Below the pieces are notes generated by a model that saw only the letters and a program-made list of their open reading frames with translations, was not told where the DNA came from and did not search any database. A stretch of 64,000 nt of DNA from Phaeovulum vinaykumarii (GTDB lineage: Bacteria; Pseudomonadota; Alphaproteobacteria; Rhodobacterales; Rhodobacteraceae). The stretch is from the NCBI RefSeq assembly GCF_900156695.1, contig NZ_FTOM01000002.1:248001-312000 (forward strand), given 5' to 3'. Made by a program: the position numbers and the translations under genes. The stretch's first letter is position 1, and the number at the start of each line of letters is the position of its first letter. Shown here in pieces: positions 46,156-55,816 of the stretch.

Positions 46156-47121
46156 TCAGCCTTTCGCCGGTAGCTGGGCGCGGGGATGGGCCGATTCGTA
46201 GACCTGCATCAGCCGCGTCGTATCCACCGCCGTATAGCCCTGGGTCGTGGACAGCGAGGCATGCCCCAGCAATTCCTGGATCGCGCGCAGATCGCCCCCC
46301 GAGGCCAGCAGATGCGTAGCAAAGGAATGGCGCAGCGCATGCGGCGTGGCCGAGGCCGGCAGCCCGAGGCCCGCGCGCGCCTGTTCCATCACCCGCGCGA
46401 TCTGGCGCGGATTGAGCGGCCCGCCGCGCGCGCCGCGAAAGAGCGCGCCGTCGGCCGGCAGGTCCATCGGGCAGAGCGCGAGGTAGCGATCCACCGCCGC
46501 CCGCGCCGCCGGCAGCACCGGCACCAGCCGTTCCTTGCCGCCCTTGCCGAGGATGCGCAGCGCCGATCCCAGCGGCGCCTGGTTGCGGCGCAGCCCCAGC
46601 GCCTCGGAGATCCGCAGCCCGCAGCCATAGAGCAGCACCACCACCGCCGTATCGCGCGCTGCGATCCAGGGCGTGTCCGAAAGCGCGCCGGCTTGCGCGA
46701 TCACCTCGCGCGCGGCCTCGGGCGACAGCGGCCGGGGTAGGCCGCGCCGGTGCCGTGGGGCACGGGCCGACAGGACATGGGTGGGATCGAACCCCTCGCG
46801 GTCGGCCAGCCAGCGGATGAAGCTCTTGACCGCGGAGAGCCGGCGCGCCATCGACCGCGGCGACAGGCCGCGGCCGTGTTCGGCGGCCAGGAAGGCGCGC
46901 ATGTCGGCAGGGCTCAGCGCCGCCAGCCGCGCCATGCCCACGGGCTCGGCGTGATATTGCGTGAGAAAGCCCAGAAAGGCCGCCACATCCGCGCGATAGG
47001 CCGTGATCGTATGCCCCGAGGCACCGTCGAGCGCGCGCGTCTCGTCACACCAGCGCGCCAGCGCATCGGCGGCGGCGGGCGAGAACGCCCCGCCGCCCTT
47101 GGGCGCGTTCAGTCCAGCCAC
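46156..47121 (-). CDS. xerC: Tyrosine recombinase XerC
   Basis: Resolves chromosome dimers at dif together with XerD. It has 321 residues with an N-terminal SAM-like core-binding domain (about 15-110) and the catalytic set R170, K193, H261-x2-R264, H287 and Y296. It overlaps the end of the DUF484 gene by 13 bases, a pairing common in Proteobacteria, and no att-like repeats surround it. This supports the housekeeping XerC role rather than a phage integrase. Confidence 0.93.
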   Translation of the reverse strand: MAGLNAPKGGGAFSPAAADALARWCDETRALDGASGHTITAYRADVAAFLGFLTQYHAEPVGMARLAALSPADMRAFLAAEHGRGLSPRSMARRLSAVKSFIRWLADREGFDPTHVLSARAPRHRRGLPRPLSPEAAREVIAQAGALSDTPWIAARDTAVVVLLYGCGLRISEALGLRRNQAPLGSALRILGKGGKERLVPVLPAARAAVDRYLALCPMDLPADGALFRGARGGPLNPRQIARVMEQARAGLGLPASATPHALRHSFATHLLASGGDLRAIQELLGHASLSTTQGYTAVDTTRLMQVYESAHPRAQLPAKG

Positions 47122-47837
47122 CGGCGCATGGCGCGTTCGAACACGCCCGCGAAGAAGGCCAGCAGGTCCGTCCCCTGCGAGGGCTTGAACTGATGCGGAT
47201 CTTCCGAGCCCATCACCAGCATCCCCGGCAGCCGTCCGGGACCGAGGTCCAGCCGCATCAGCGCCTCGGAGCGGATCCAGTCCACGCGCTCGCCATGCAG
47301 CGCCTCGGCCTGCGGCAGCGCCTGGCGCAGCACCACGTCCCGCGCCGGGCCGCGCCCGCCACCCATGTATTCGTGCACGAAACCCGGTTCGGCCACGCAG
47401 AGCACATCGCCCAGCCGGGTCAGCGCGGGGTCGTCCTCGGATTGCAGGGTTTCAAGCACCAGCCGCATCGAATCGACGCGCAGGATCTCGGCGACACCGG
47501 TGGTCAGGTTCTTCAGGAAGCCTTCGAAATCAGCGGGTTCCAGCATTTCCAGCACGGCGCGGTGGATCTGGTTGGTGCCCGACAGGTTCTCGTAGGCGGC
47601 CGCGATCACCGAGCGATGCGTGTCCTCGAGCCGTTCGAGCCGCGCCTCCAGCCGCTCCATGGCGACGCCGCGCAGATCGACGATATTCGTGCCCATCGCG
47701 CGTTCGTTCGCCGCCACGAGGGCCTTCATCAGGTCGCTGTCGGAGAGAATCACTTCCGGGTCGGCGATGATGCGGTCGCGCATCTCGCCCGCCAATGCGG
47801 TTTCTGCCATGCTCTTGCCTCTGACGTCTTCGGTCAT
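47109..47837 (-). CDS. DUF484 family protein
   Basis: A 242-residue cytoplasmic protein with a helical N-terminal part (about 30-90) and a GAF-like C-terminal domain containing the GMLVMGSEDPHQFKPSQGTDLLAFFAGVFE segment typical of DUF484. I chose the ATG at 47837; ATGs at 47855 and 47810 are also possible. It is translationally coupled to xerC by a 13-base overlap, the usual neighbour of this family. Function unknown. Confidence 0.85.
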   Translation of the reverse strand: MTEDVRGKSMAETALAGEMRDRIIADPEVILSDSDLMKALVAANERAMGTNIVDLRGVAMERLEARLERLEDTHRSVIAAAYENLSGTNQIHRAVLEMLEPADFEGFLKNLTTGVAEILRVDSMRLVLETLQSEDDPALTRLGDVLCVAEPGFVHEYMGGGRGPARDVVLRQALPQAEALHGERVDWIRSEALMRLDLGPGRLPGMLVMGSEDPHQFKPSQGTDLLAFFAGVFERAMRRWLD

Positions 47838-47871
47838 TTTCCGAACCTCTAGCATGGTCGCGCACGGAAAT

Positions 47872-47892
47872 CGCCCCCCTTCGCGGGGGGCG
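47872..47892 (-). terminator. Hairpin between fsa and the DUF484 gene
   Basis: CGCCCCCC/GGGGGGCG-type stem with a 5-base loop. In the minus direction it is followed by ATTTC, a weak T run. It could separate the fsa transcript from DUF484-xerC. Confidence 0.5.
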
Positions 47893-47963
47893 GGCATGTC
47901 GGGGCGCTGGCGTTGCCCGCAGGCCGCAGACGGGTGGGGGCGGTGCGCCTCGCCGGCCCCCGC

Positions 47964-48617
47964 TCAGTCCAGCGACTGGCCGGTGGCCTTCCAGTCGGCC
48001 ATGAACTGTGCCAGACCCTTGTCGGTCAGCGGATGGGCCACCATGTCGCGGATGACCTTGGGCGGCGCGGTCACCACGTCGGCGCCGATCCGGGCGGCCT
48101 CGGTCACATGGTTGACCGAGCGCACCGAGGCGGCAAGGATCTGGGTCTTGAAGTCGTAATTGTCATAGATCTCGCGGATGTCCTGGATCAGCGCCATGCC
48201 GTCGAGATTGATGTCGTCAAGCCGCCCGATGAAGGGCGACACGAAGGTGGCCCCCGCCTTGGCCGCCAGGATGGCCTGCGCGGCCGAGAAGCAGAGCGTG
48301 ACATTGACCATGTGCCCTTCGCCCGACAGCACGCGGCAGGCCGTCAGCCCCGCCCAGGTCAGCGGCACCTTGACCGCGATGTTGGGGGCCAGGCCCGCCA
48401 GCTTGCGGCCCTGCGCGATCATGCCTTCGGGATCGAGGGCCACGACCTCGGCCGAGACCGGCCCCTCGACGATCGAGCAGATCTCGCGCGTGACCTCGAG
48501 AATGTCGCGTCCGGCCTTGGCGATCAGCGACGGGTTGGTGGTGACGCCATCCACCATGCCCAGCGCGGCCAGGTCGCGGATGGCATCGGTGTCGGCGGTA
48601 TCGACGAAGAATTTCAT
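47964..48617 (-). CDS. fsa: Transaldolase / fructose-6-phosphate aldolase family
   Basis: A short (217-residue) member of the transaldolase family, TIM-barrel, with the Schiff-base lysine K83 in NIAVKVPLT and the opening [16 protein letters not shown]. Its length matches the FSA/TalC group rather than the longer TalB enzymes. Whether it acts as transaldolase or aldolase cannot be told from sequence. The start at 48617 is clear. It is divergent from priA across a 183-base gap and upstream of DUF484-xerC on the same strand. Confidence 0.92.
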   Translation of the reverse strand: MKFFVDTADTDAIRDLAALGMVDGVTTNPSLIAKAGRDILEVTREICSIVEGPVSAEVVALDPEGMIAQGRKLAGLAPNIAVKVPLTWAGLTACRVLSGEGHMVNVTLCFSAAQAILAAKAGATFVSPFIGRLDDINLDGMALIQDIREIYDNYDFKTQILAASVRSVNHVTEAARIGADVVTAPPKVIRDMVAHPLTDKGLAQFMADWKATGQSLD

Positions 48618-48800
48618 GCTCAGCCCTTCCGGAAGCTGCGGATGCGCCCGCCCCCGTGGCGCGGCGTCTTGTCGCCCGATTAGCGCAAAGCGGCGCCGGA
48701 TTGAACCCGAAAGGGGCCGTGCGGCGGGGCTGTCGCGCCCTTGTGTGCGCGGCTTCGTGTATGGCTGCGTGCGCGACGCGGGCGTGGGGGGGCGCGCAGG

Positions 48801-51005
48801 ATGAGCTATCCTGCCGCGCCCGCGCCGGACTTTGCCCCCGGCGCGCCCGTCGCCGTGCTGACCGCCGAGCCGATCGGGCATGTTCTCGACTACCGCGCGC
48901 CCGAGACCGGCTGCGGGCCGGGCGATCTGCTGGTCGTGCCGCTCGGTCCGCGCAAGGTGCTGGGGGTCGTCTGGGGGCCGGGCACGGGGCAGGTGGCGCC
49001 CGATCGGCTGCGCGCGGCGCTGGCGCGGCTGGACCTGCCGCCCCTGCGCGCCGAATTGCGCGCCTTTCTGGAACGCGCGGCCGAGTACACGCTGACGCCG
49101 CTGCCGATGATGCTGCGGCTGGCCACGCGCGCGCCGGGCCTGATCGAGGGGCCGGGCGCGCGGCGTGTCCTGCGTCCGGGTGGGGTGACGCCTGTGCGCA
49201 TGACGCCGGCGCGGGCGCGCGTGCTGGACGTGCTGGACGAACACGGCGGCGCGGGGCTTCATCCGGGCGAGCTGGCGCGGCTGGCCGGCGTCTCGCCCGG
49301 TGTCCTCAAGGGGCTGGTCGATCAGGGCGCGCTGATCGAGGCCGAAGCCCCGCGCGATCTGCCCTATCCGCGTCTTGATCCGGCGCTTTCGGGCAAGGAT
49401 CTGGCCCCCGATCAGGCCGCGGCGGCGGCCGATCTCTGCGCGCGGATCGGTTCGGGCTTCGGGGCGACGCTCTTGAAGGGGGTGACGGGGTCGGGCAAGA
49501 CCGAGGTCTATCTCGAGGCGGTCGCCCGCTGTCTGGCGCGCGGGCAACAGGCGCTGGTTCTCCTGCCCGAGATCGCGCTTTCGGCCGAGTTCCTGGCGCG
49601 GGTCGAGGCCCGCTTCGGCGCGCGTCCCGGCGAATGGCATTCCGGCGTGCCCCAGGGCGAGCGGCGCCGGCTGTGGAAGATGGCCGCGCTGGGCGAGGTG
49701 GGGCTGGTCGTCGGTGCGCGCTCGGCGCTGTTCCTGCCCTTCCGCGACCTGGGCCTGATCGTCGTCGACGAGGAACACGACGGCTCCTACAAGCAGGACG
49801 AGGGCGTGATCTACAACGCCCGCGACATGGCGGTGCTGCGGGCCTCGCTGGCCGGGGCGCAGGTGGTGCTGGCCTCGGCGACGCCCAGCCTCGAGACCTG
49901 GGTGAATGCGCAGGCGGGCAAGTATCACCGGCTGGATCTGGCGGCGCGTTTCGGGGCGTCCGAGCTGCCGCAGATGGGGGTCATCGACCTGCGTGCGCAG
50001 AAGATGGAGCCGGGGCGCTGGATCTCGCCCCGGCTGGCCGCCGAGGTCGATCAGCGTCTGGCCGCGGGCGAACAGGCGATGCTGTTTCTCAACCGCCGCG
50101 GCTATGCGCCGGTGACGATCTGCCGGGCCTGCGGGCATCAGATCGGCTGCGATCATTGCGACGCGCGGATGGTCGAGCACCGGTTCCTGAACCGTCTCGT
50201 CTGCCATCAATGCGGCGAGACGAAGCCCATCCCCACCACCTGTCCTTCCTGCGGGGTCGAGGGGCGGCTGGCCCCGGTCGGCCCCGGCGTCGAGCGTCTG
50301 GCCGAGGAGGTCGCCGCGCGGTTCCCCGCGGCGCGTCTGTCCGTGCTGTCCTCGGATCTCTTCGGCTCGGCCCGCGCCCTGAAGGAGGCCATCGGCGCCA
50401 TCGCCGAGGGCGGCGCCGATATCGTCATCGGCACGCAGATCGTGGCCAAGGGGCACAATTTCCCGAAGCTGACGCTGGTGGGGGTGATCGACGCCGATCT
50501 GGGGCTTCAGGGCTCGGATCTGCGCGCGGCCGAACGCACCTTCCAGCTGATGCGCCAGGTCGCGGGCCGGGCCGGGCGGGCCGAGCGTCCGGGCCAGGCC
50601 TTGATGCAGACCTGCCAGCCCGAGCATCCGGTGATCCGCGCCATCCTCGGCAATGACGACGAGGGCTTCTGGGCTGCCGAGGCCGAGGCCCGCCGCGCCG
50701 CCGGCATGCCCCCCTTCGGGCGGCTGGCGGGGATCATCCTGTCGGGCCCCGCGCCCGAGCCGCTCTTCGATCTGGGCGCGGATCTGGCGCGCCGCGACGG
50801 GCCCTTGCGCGCGGTGGGCGCGCAGGTCTTCGGACCCGCGCCCGCGCCCATCGCCCGGCTTCGCGGCCGGCATCGGGTCAGGATGCTGGTCAAGGCGCCG
50901 CGCGGGGCGGCGCTGCAACCGGCGCTGCGGGCGTGGCTGGCGCAGGCGCGCCTGCCCGGCGCGATCCGGCTCGCCGTGGACATCGACCCGCAGAGCTTCC
51001 TGTGA
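48801..51005 (+). CDS. priA: Primosomal protein N' (replication restart helicase)
   Basis: DEXH helicase that reloads the replisome at stalled forks. It has 734 residues. Walker A is GSGKT (230-234) and Walker B is DEEH (323-326). Eight zinc-binding cysteines are all present (C441, C444, C450, C453, C468, C471, C481, C484). The N-terminal 3'-DNA-binding domain is shorter than in E. coli but recognisable. I start it at 48801 ([14 protein letters not shown]); an ATG 20 codons earlier gives an Arg-rich, non-conserved leader. Confidence 0.96.
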   Translation: MSYPAAPAPDFAPGAPVAVLTAEPIGHVLDYRAPETGCGPGDLLVVPLGPRKVLGVVWGPGTGQVAPDRLRAALARLDLPPLRAELRAFLERAAEYTLTPLPMMLRLATRAPGLIEGPGARRVLRPGGVTPVRMTPARARVLDVLDEHGGAGLHPGELARLAGVSPGVLKGLVDQGALIEAEAPRDLPYPRLDPALSGKDLAPDQAAAAADLCARIGSGFGATLLKGVTGSGKTEVYLEAVARCLARGQQALVLLPEIALSAEFLARVEARFGARPGEWHSGVPQGERRRLWKMAALGEVGLVVGARSALFLPFRDLGLIVVDEEHDGSYKQDEGVIYNARDMAVLRASLAGAQVVLASATPSLETWVNAQAGKYHRLDLAARFGASELPQMGVIDLRAQKMEPGRWISPRLAAEVDQRLAAGEQAMLFLNRRGYAPVTICRACGHQIGCDHCDARMVEHRFLNRLVCHQCGETKPIPTTCPSCGVEGRLAPVGPGVERLAEEVAARFPAARLSVLSSDLFGSARALKEAIGAIAEGGADIVIGTQIVAKGHNFPKLTLVGVIDADLGLQGSDLRAAERTFQLMRQVAGRAGRAERPGQALMQTCQPEHPVIRAILGNDDEGFWAAEAEARRAAGMPPFGRLAGIILSGPAPEPLFDLGADLARRDGPLRAVGAQVFGPAPAPIARLRGRHRVRMLVKAPRGAALQPALRAWLAQARLPGAIRLAVDIDPQSFL

Positions 51006-51068
51006 CCGCGCCCCGCGTCTGACCGAGATCCGTGATCCATGAGCCGTGTCCGGGAGGCTGGGGTGCGG

Positions 51069-51127
51069 GGCCGCAAGGCCCCGGCCGCGCGCGCCCCCTC
51101 GATGGGGGCAAGCGCGGCTCCTCCCGC
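51069..51127 (+). repeat. Palindromic repeat, family 2, copy 2
   Basis: The core GCCCCC-TCGAT-GGGGGC (51093-51109) has flanks GGCCCCGGC upstream and GCGGCTCCTCCC downstream. It matches the minus-strand copy at 53324-53376 over about 50 bp. The element runs straight into the CTCCCG tract. Confidence 0.7.
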
Positions 51128-51186
51128 TCCCGCTCCCGCTCCCGCTCCCGCTCCCGCTCCCGCTCCCGCTCCCGCTCCCGCTCCCG
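51121..51186 (+). repeat. Hexanucleotide microsatellite (CTCCCG)11
   Basis: Eleven perfect tandem copies of CTCCCG, 66 bp, lie in the priA-fadH gap and end 84 bases before the fadH start. The tract appears to grow from the CTCCTCCCG end of the adjacent palindromic repeat. Unit number may vary by strand slippage. Confidence 0.95.
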
Positions 51187-51270
51187 CGGCTGGGGCTGGG
51201 CGTGACGCAGCGTCGCCGGTGACAGCCGCGGGCGGGCTTGCGCATTCTCGCCCTCGGAGGAGAGAACCCG

Positions 51271-53283
51271 ATGACACCCTATCCGCTGCTGCTGAGCCCG
51301 CTCGACCTTGGCCCCTTCCGCGTGGAGAACCGCGTGATGATGGGCTCGATGCATACCGGCCTCGAGGAAACCGGCGACTTCGACCGCGTCGCGGCCTTCT
51401 ACGCGGCCCGCGCCCGCGGCGGGGCGGGGCTGATGGTCACCGGCGGCATGGCGCCCAACCGCGAGGGGGGCGTCTTTCCCGGCGCGGCCGGGCTCTTCAC
51501 GGCGGCCGATATCGCCAACCACCAGCGCGTGACCCGCGCCGTGCGCGGCGAGGGCGGGCGGCTTTTGATGCAGATCCTGCATGCCGGGCGCTATGCCTAT
51601 GGCCCCGATTGCGTGGGGCCCTCGCCGCTGCGCGCGCCGATCTCGCCCTTTGCACCGCGCGAACTCGACGGGCCGGGGATCGACAAGCAGATCCGCGACA
51701 TGGCCACCGCCGCCGCCCGCGCCCAGGAGGCCGGCTATGACGGGGTCGAGGTCATGGCCTCGGAGGGCTATCTTCTCAACCAGTTCTTCTCGGCGCGCAC
51801 CAATCACCGCCAGGACGACTGGGGCGGGACGCTGGAAAACCGCATCCGCCTTGCACGCGAGGTCGTGGCCGCCGTGCGCGCCGCCACCGGGCCCGATTTC
51901 CTGATCATGGCGCGGGTGTCGCTGATAGACCTCGTGCCCGAGGGCGCGCTCTGGGACGAGGTGGTCACGCTGGCCCGCGCGCTGGTCGCGGCCGGGGCGC
52001 AGGTGCTCAACACCGGCATCGGCTGGCACGAGGCGCGCATTCCCACCATCGCCGGCATGGTGCCGCGGGGGCTGTTTGCGCCGCTGACGGGGCGTCTGCG
52101 CGCCGCGGTCGAGGTGCCGGTGGTGGCCTCGAACCGCATCAACACTGCGCCGGTGGCCGAGGCGATCCTGGCCGCGGGGCAGGCGGATCTGATCTCGATG
52201 GCGCGCCCGCTTCTGGCCGAGCCCGAATTCGTGGCCAAGCTGCGCCAGGGGCGCGAGGCCGAGATCGCGCCCTGCATCGCCTGCAACCAGGCGTGTCTGG
52301 ACCATACCTTCTCGGGGCGGATCGCCTCGTGTCTGGTCAATCCCGCCGCCGCCCATGAAGACGAGCTGCGCCCCGAACCGGCCGCCCATCCCAAGCGCAT
52401 TGCCGTGGTGGGGGCGGGGCCTGCGGGGGCGATGGCGGCGATCACGGCGGCCGGGCGGGGCCATGCGGTCACGCTGTTCGAGCGCACGGACCGGGTGGGC
52501 GGGCTTCTCAACCTGGCGCGCGCCGTGCCCGGCAAGGAGGAATTCGGCCCGCTTCTGGATTGGCTGTCGCATATGCTGGCGGTCACGGGGGTCGATCTGC
52601 GGCTGGGCGTTCAGGCCGGGGCCGCGGATCTGGCGGGATTTGATACGGTGATCGTGGCCACCGGCACCGCGCCGCGCCGGCCCGACATCCCCGCCGATCC
52701 CGGCGCGGTGCCGGTTCTCGATTATGCGCAGGTGCTTGCGGGCGCGCCGGTCGGGGGAACGGTGGCGATCCTGGGGGCGGGCGGCGTGGGGTTCGACGTG
52801 GCCGAATACCTGAGCCACCCCGAAGGCCCGGTGACGCCCGAGGTCTTCTGCGCCGAATGGGGGGTGGGCGATCCGGCCGAGACGCCGGGCGGGCTGGCGC
52901 CGGCCCGCCCGCGCCCCAGTCCGCGGGCGATCACCCTGATGCAGCGCAAGCCCGAGAAGCCCGGCCGGGGTTTGGGCAAGACGACGGGCTGGATCCATCG
53001 CGCCACGCTGGCGGCGCGGGGGGTGAAGATGCTGGGCGGGTGCAGCTATCGCAGGATCACGGCCCAAGGGGTCGAGATCGAGCGCGACGGGACGGTCGAG
53101 ACGGTGCCGGCCGAGACCGTGGTGATCTGCGCCGGTCAGGAGCCGGTGGGCCTTGCGCTGCCCGAGGCTCTGGCGCCGCCCGAGGGTGGCGCGGTGCATG
53201 TGGTGGGGGGCGCGCGCGATGCGAGCGCGCTTGATGCCAAGCGCGCCATCGACGAGGCGGTGCGGCTGGCGCTGACCCTCTAG
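51271..53283 (+). CDS. fadH: 2,4-dienoyl-CoA reductase (NADPH), FadH type
   Basis: Flavo-iron-sulfur enzyme of beta-oxidation of unsaturated fatty acids, 670 residues. The N-terminal FMN barrel shows [26 protein letters not shown] and [13 protein letters not shown], closely matching FadH. The 4Fe-4S cluster uses C335, C338, C342 and C354. The FAD/NADPH part begins with the GAGPAGAM motif near 381. GGAGGAGAG precedes the ATG at 51271. It lies between two inverted copies of palindromic repeat family 2. Confidence 0.93.
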   Translation: MTPYPLLLSPLDLGPFRVENRVMMGSMHTGLEETGDFDRVAAFYAARARGGAGLMVTGGMAPNREGGVFPGAAGLFTAADIANHQRVTRAVRGEGGRLLMQILHAGRYAYGPDCVGPSPLRAPISPFAPRELDGPGIDKQIRDMATAAARAQEAGYDGVEVMASEGYLLNQFFSARTNHRQDDWGGTLENRIRLAREVVAAVRAATGPDFLIMARVSLIDLVPEGALWDEVVTLARALVAAGAQVLNTGIGWHEARIPTIAGMVPRGLFAPLTGRLRAAVEVPVVASNRINTAPVAEAILAAGQADLISMARPLLAEPEFVAKLRQGREAEIAPCIACNQACLDHTFSGRIASCLVNPAAAHEDELRPEPAAHPKRIAVVGAGPAGAMAAITAAGRGHAVTLFERTDRVGGLLNLARAVPGKEEFGPLLDWLSHMLAVTGVDLRLGVQAGAADLAGFDTVIVATGTAPRRPDIPADPGAVPVLDYAQVLAGAPVGGTVAILGAGGVGFDVAEYLSHPEGPVTPEVFCAEWGVGDPAETPGGLAPARPRPSPRAITLMQRKPEKPGRGLGKTTGWIHRATLAARGVKMLGGCSYRRITAQGVEIERDGTVETVPAETVVICAGQEPVGLALPEALAPPEGGAVHVVGGARDASALDAKRAIDEAVRLALTL

Positions 53284-53323
53284 GCCGGGTCTGGCCAGGT
53301 TGCCTTGGGCTTGGGAGGGAGGA

Positions 53324-53376
53324 GCCGGGCTTGCCCCCATCGAGGGGGCGCGCCCTGCCGGGGCCCTTTGGGCCCC
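53324..53376 (-). repeat. Palindromic repeat, family 2, copy 3
   Basis: Minus-strand copy of the element seen at 51069-51127, with core 53333-53349. It sits about 40 bases after the fadH stop. The two copies therefore flank fadH head to head. Confidence 0.7.
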
Positions 53377-53381
53377 GCGCG

Positions 53382-53431
53382 CACGGATGGCACGCGCGCA
53401 CGGATGGCACAAGGATGGCACACGGATGGCA
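53382..53431 (+). repeat. Short direct repeats CACGGATGGCA
   Basis: Four near-identical 11-mers begin at 53382, 53399, 53410 (one change) and 53421; the last three are end to end. They lie in the gap between fadH and the next minus-strand gene. Confidence 0.7.
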
Positions 53432-53515
53432 ACGGCGCGCGGGGGGCCAGCCGGTGGGCGCGCGCGGTGTCGGATAAGGGCGATGCGTTCAGTCGGCGAG
53501 ATCTGGGCGGCGCGT

Positions 53516-53887
53516 TCAGTCGGAGGAGGCTTTGACGGTTTCGGCGCAATGGCGGCGGAAGGCGGCCTTGAGGAGGTCAAGCTCGGCCCGCAGGAGCGCA
53601 ATCTCGGCGCGCAGATCCTCGTCCAGCGCCTGCCCGGCCAGGATGGCGACATCGCCCAGAACCGCATCGCCCGCGCGCAGAACCAGCGTCTGCACGCCAT
53701 CGCCCAGCACCTCGGGCGGGATCGGCTGGCGCAGTTGCCAGCGGCCGTCTTCCGTCGCGGTGATCTCGAGCCCCGGCAGCACGCGTTCGAGATGCACCAC
53801 CTCGAGCTGCGGCGGCTGGCTGCCCTCGGCTGTCACCACACCTTCCCAGACCCCGGCGCGAATGCGCGACATTTCCAGGCTGGCCAT
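53516..53887 (-). CDS. Uncharacterised protein with C-terminal helix
   Basis: A 123-residue protein with no signal peptide or membrane segment. The N-terminal two thirds look like beta strands (EGVVTA, LEVVHLE, GLEITATEDGRWQL). From about residue 88 a long amphipathic helix (DEDLRAEIALLRAELDLLKAAF) suggests coiled-coil pairing. It lies 13 bases downstream of the next gene on the same strand and is probably co-transcribed with it. I do not recognise a characterised relative. Confidence 0.7.
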   Translation of the reverse strand: MASLEMSRIRAGVWEGVVTAEGSQPPQLEVVHLERVLPGLEITATEDGRWQLRQPIPPEVLGDGVQTLVLRAGDAVLGDVAILAGQALDEDLRAEIALLRAELDLLKAAFRRHCAETVKASSD

Positions 53888-53900
53888 GTCCTGCCCCCTT

Positions 53901-54686
53901 TCAGAGTTCGGCGCGCGGGTGCCGCGACAGCATCATGTCGCGCAAGGTCACCCGGTTCATCTGCGGCCCCTCGAAGATCAGGTCGATCCAGGCCTTCTCG
54001 AGCCGCTTCTCGTTCATCTTGGAATAGGCCAGGTCGAATTCGACGCAGGCCTCGTGAACGCCGGCCTTGCCATCCAGCGGCAGCTCGCGCACCAGCTGGT
54101 CGGTGTTGGGGCCGTGGCGGATGTTCAGCCGGGCGAAGATCTCGAGCGGGCGTTCCAGATCCAGCCGCATGTCGAGGCGCAGCACATGGTTGCGGCGCAG
54201 CCCGCGCGCGGCCTGTTCGGGCAGATCCAGCACCACCGACAGGAACGACCCGTCGAAGCGGAACACATCCATGCGCAGCCCATAGCCCGCCTGATCCCCG
54301 GCCTCGTGGTTGCGCAGCTGGCGCAGGGTCAGTTCGCTCTCGCGGCAGTCGTGGAAGACGGTGGCTTCGCGGCCGATCATGGCGCGGTTCCCGGCCCCGG
54401 CGATGCCGGGCGGGCTGACCGGGCCGGACCACAATTCGGGCCGCCAGCTCCAGTCGGTGCCCAGTGGCAGCTTCGTGCTGTGCGCCCCGGCAAAGGGCCG
54501 GTTCAGCCGCCCCTCGGCCAGGTGCAGGAACCGGTCGAGCGCGAGGCGCAGGCCGGCGGCCTCGTCGCGCAGGGGCCGCAGAAGCGACAGCGGCATCCGC
54601 TGCGCTTCCTGCGCGGCGCGGGCCCAGCGGCGCTGCGCGCGATCCTGCGCGAGACGATCGAGAAACGAGGGGGGACGGCTCTTCAT
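53901..54686 (-). CDS. Uncharacterised protein, possibly DUF6478
   Basis: A 261-residue soluble protein. A helical N-terminus (about 1-60, Arg-rich) is followed by a beta-rich body with HDCRESELTLRQLRNHE, RFDGSFLSVVLDLP and a C-terminal DLAYSKMNEKRLEKAWIDLIFEGP region. From memory this resembles the Rhodobacterales family DUF6478, which I cannot confirm. It is upstream of the 123-residue gene and 82 bases downstream of the lipoprotein gene, all on the minus strand. No function can be assigned. Confidence 0.75.
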   Translation of the reverse strand: MKSRPPSFLDRLAQDRAQRRWARAAQEAQRMPLSLLRPLRDEAAGLRLALDRFLHLAEGRLNRPFAGAHSTKLPLGTDWSWRPELWSGPVSPPGIAGAGNRAMIGREATVFHDCRESELTLRQLRNHEAGDQAGYGLRMDVFRFDGSFLSVVLDLPEQAARGLRRNHVLRLDMRLDLERPLEIFARLNIRHGPNTDQLVRELPLDGKAGVHEACVEFDLAYSKMNEKRLEKAWIDLIFEGPQMNRVTLRDMMLSRHPRAEL

Positions 54687-54768
54687 CAGGCGGCTCTTGG
54701 CGTTCGGTTGGTCAAAGGCTTACGCGGAAACGATTTCGCATTGCAAACGCCAATCCCCGCGCAGCGGG

Positions 54769-55416
54769 TCATTGATCCGGCCCGCGCGGCGCATTGGCGT
54801 CTTCGACGGCGGCCGCGAAGGTGCGCGCCAGGGCGTCCATTGCCGTGGGGCTGAGCGGGCGGTCGGCCAGGCCCAGCACCGAAAGCGAGATGATTCGCCC
54901 GCCGATCGCGGTCAGCACGCGCACGCTGTGCGGCTGAAGCCGGCCGCCGGGGCCGGGGGCGGTGTCGTTCAGATGCAGGATGAACAGCGCGCCGTCGGTG
55001 TCGATGCCTTCGACCTTGACCGTCTCGGCGCGGCCCTTGCGCGACAGCGTGGCGCGCCCCTCGGGGCTGGAGAAGAAGCGGCGCAGCTGCGGGAAAGCGG
55101 TCTGGAACGGGCGCGCGCCCAGCTCCGAGGGCGTGACCGTCGCGCTGAGGATGGCGATGCGCCGGGGCGCGGGGGCCTCGGCCCGTCCGCTGAGCGCCGC
55201 GCACGAGCCCAGCAGGACAAAGCCCGCCGCGCCGTCCTTGCGGCTCTGGCTGCGGTCCACGCAATAGCCTGCGGGGCCGGCGATGACGGGGCCGTTCTCG
55301 CCCAGCTGCATCGTGCGCGGCGCCTCGCGCATCGGCGCGGCCAGGCATCCGGCCAGCGCCAGCGGTGCGATCAGCGCGGCCAGCGTCAGCGCGCGCCGGC
55401 GCGCGAGCGCCTGCAT
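54769..55416 (-). CDS. Putative lipoprotein of unknown function
   Basis: From the ATG at 55416 the 215-residue product begins MQALARRRALTLAALIAPLALAGC, split here as a basic n-region, a hydrophobic stretch and an LAGC lipobox. This predicts a lipoprotein. The mature part carries GYCVDRSQSRKDG and GSCAAL cysteines and a C-terminal ISLSVLGLADRPLS segment. An alternative GTG start at 55551 has a better ribosome site (GGGAAGG) and adds 45 residues with a second hydrophobic helix, so the true N-terminus is uncertain. It lies with two uncharacterised genes on the same strand. Confidence 0.65.
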   Translation of the reverse strand: MQALARRRALTLAALIAPLALAGCLAAPMREAPRTMQLGENGPVIAGPAGYCVDRSQSRKDGAAGFVLLGSCAALSGRAEAPAPRRIAILSATVTPSELGARPFQTAFPQLRRFFSSPEGRATLSRKGRAETVKVEGIDTDGALFILHLNDTAPGPGGRLQPHSVRVLTAIGGRIISLSVLGLADRPLSPTAMDALARTFAAAVEDANAPRGPDQ

Positions 55417-55816
55417 CGCGTCGCGCCAGATCGGCACGGCCCACAGGGTCCAGATGAACGCGGCCAGAATGAAGGTGGCCGAACTGCGCGGCGGCCACGC
55501 GCGCGGGGCCGCCGGCCTGTCTTGATGACTGTCATGGGGGATGTCGGTCACGGGCCTGTCCTTCCCAATGGCGAACCCGCGGCGGGGCGGATCGGCCGGC
55601 TGACATGTGCCGGGCGCAGGGTCGCGCCCTGCGGGGGCATTTCCGAAGGGATAGGGGGGCGGGCGTGCAGGGGCAAGTCCCGTGAGCAAGCCCGGTGAGC
55701 AAGCCCCGTGCCAGAGCGGCGCGGCGTCGCGCCGGATCTCGGGCAGAGGGGGGGGGCGGCCCCGCCCGCTTGCCGTCCGGGGGCTTGCGAAGGGGCCCCG
55801 CGTGACGGTGGCCGTG
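55417..55816. other. 400-bp region without a clear gene
   Basis: On the minus strand 55417-55551 is an open in-frame extension of the lipoprotein gene encoding a hydrophobic helix. The remainder holds a CGCAGGG/CCCTGCG hairpin near 55615-55633 and short repeats of CCC(G)GTGAGCAAG near 55679-55705. No convincing coding region or promoter was seen in 55552-55816. Confidence 0.5.

Noticed and set aside
46156-47121. Tyrosine recombinase as a sign of an integrated element
   Set aside because: Linkage to the DUF484 gene, the XerC-type sequence and the absence of att repeats, tRNA or phage genes indicate the housekeeping enzyme.
51121-51186. Hexamer tract as a CRISPR-like array
   Set aside because: The repeats are contiguous with no spacers and no cas genes are nearby; it is a simple microsatellite.
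47964-51245. Minus-strand frame continuing from fsa across priA, including the CTCCCG tract as a Gly-Ser repeat protein
   Set aside because: Only the part from 48617 downwards encodes the aldolase. The rest is antisense to priA, and the microsatellite is non-coding in position.
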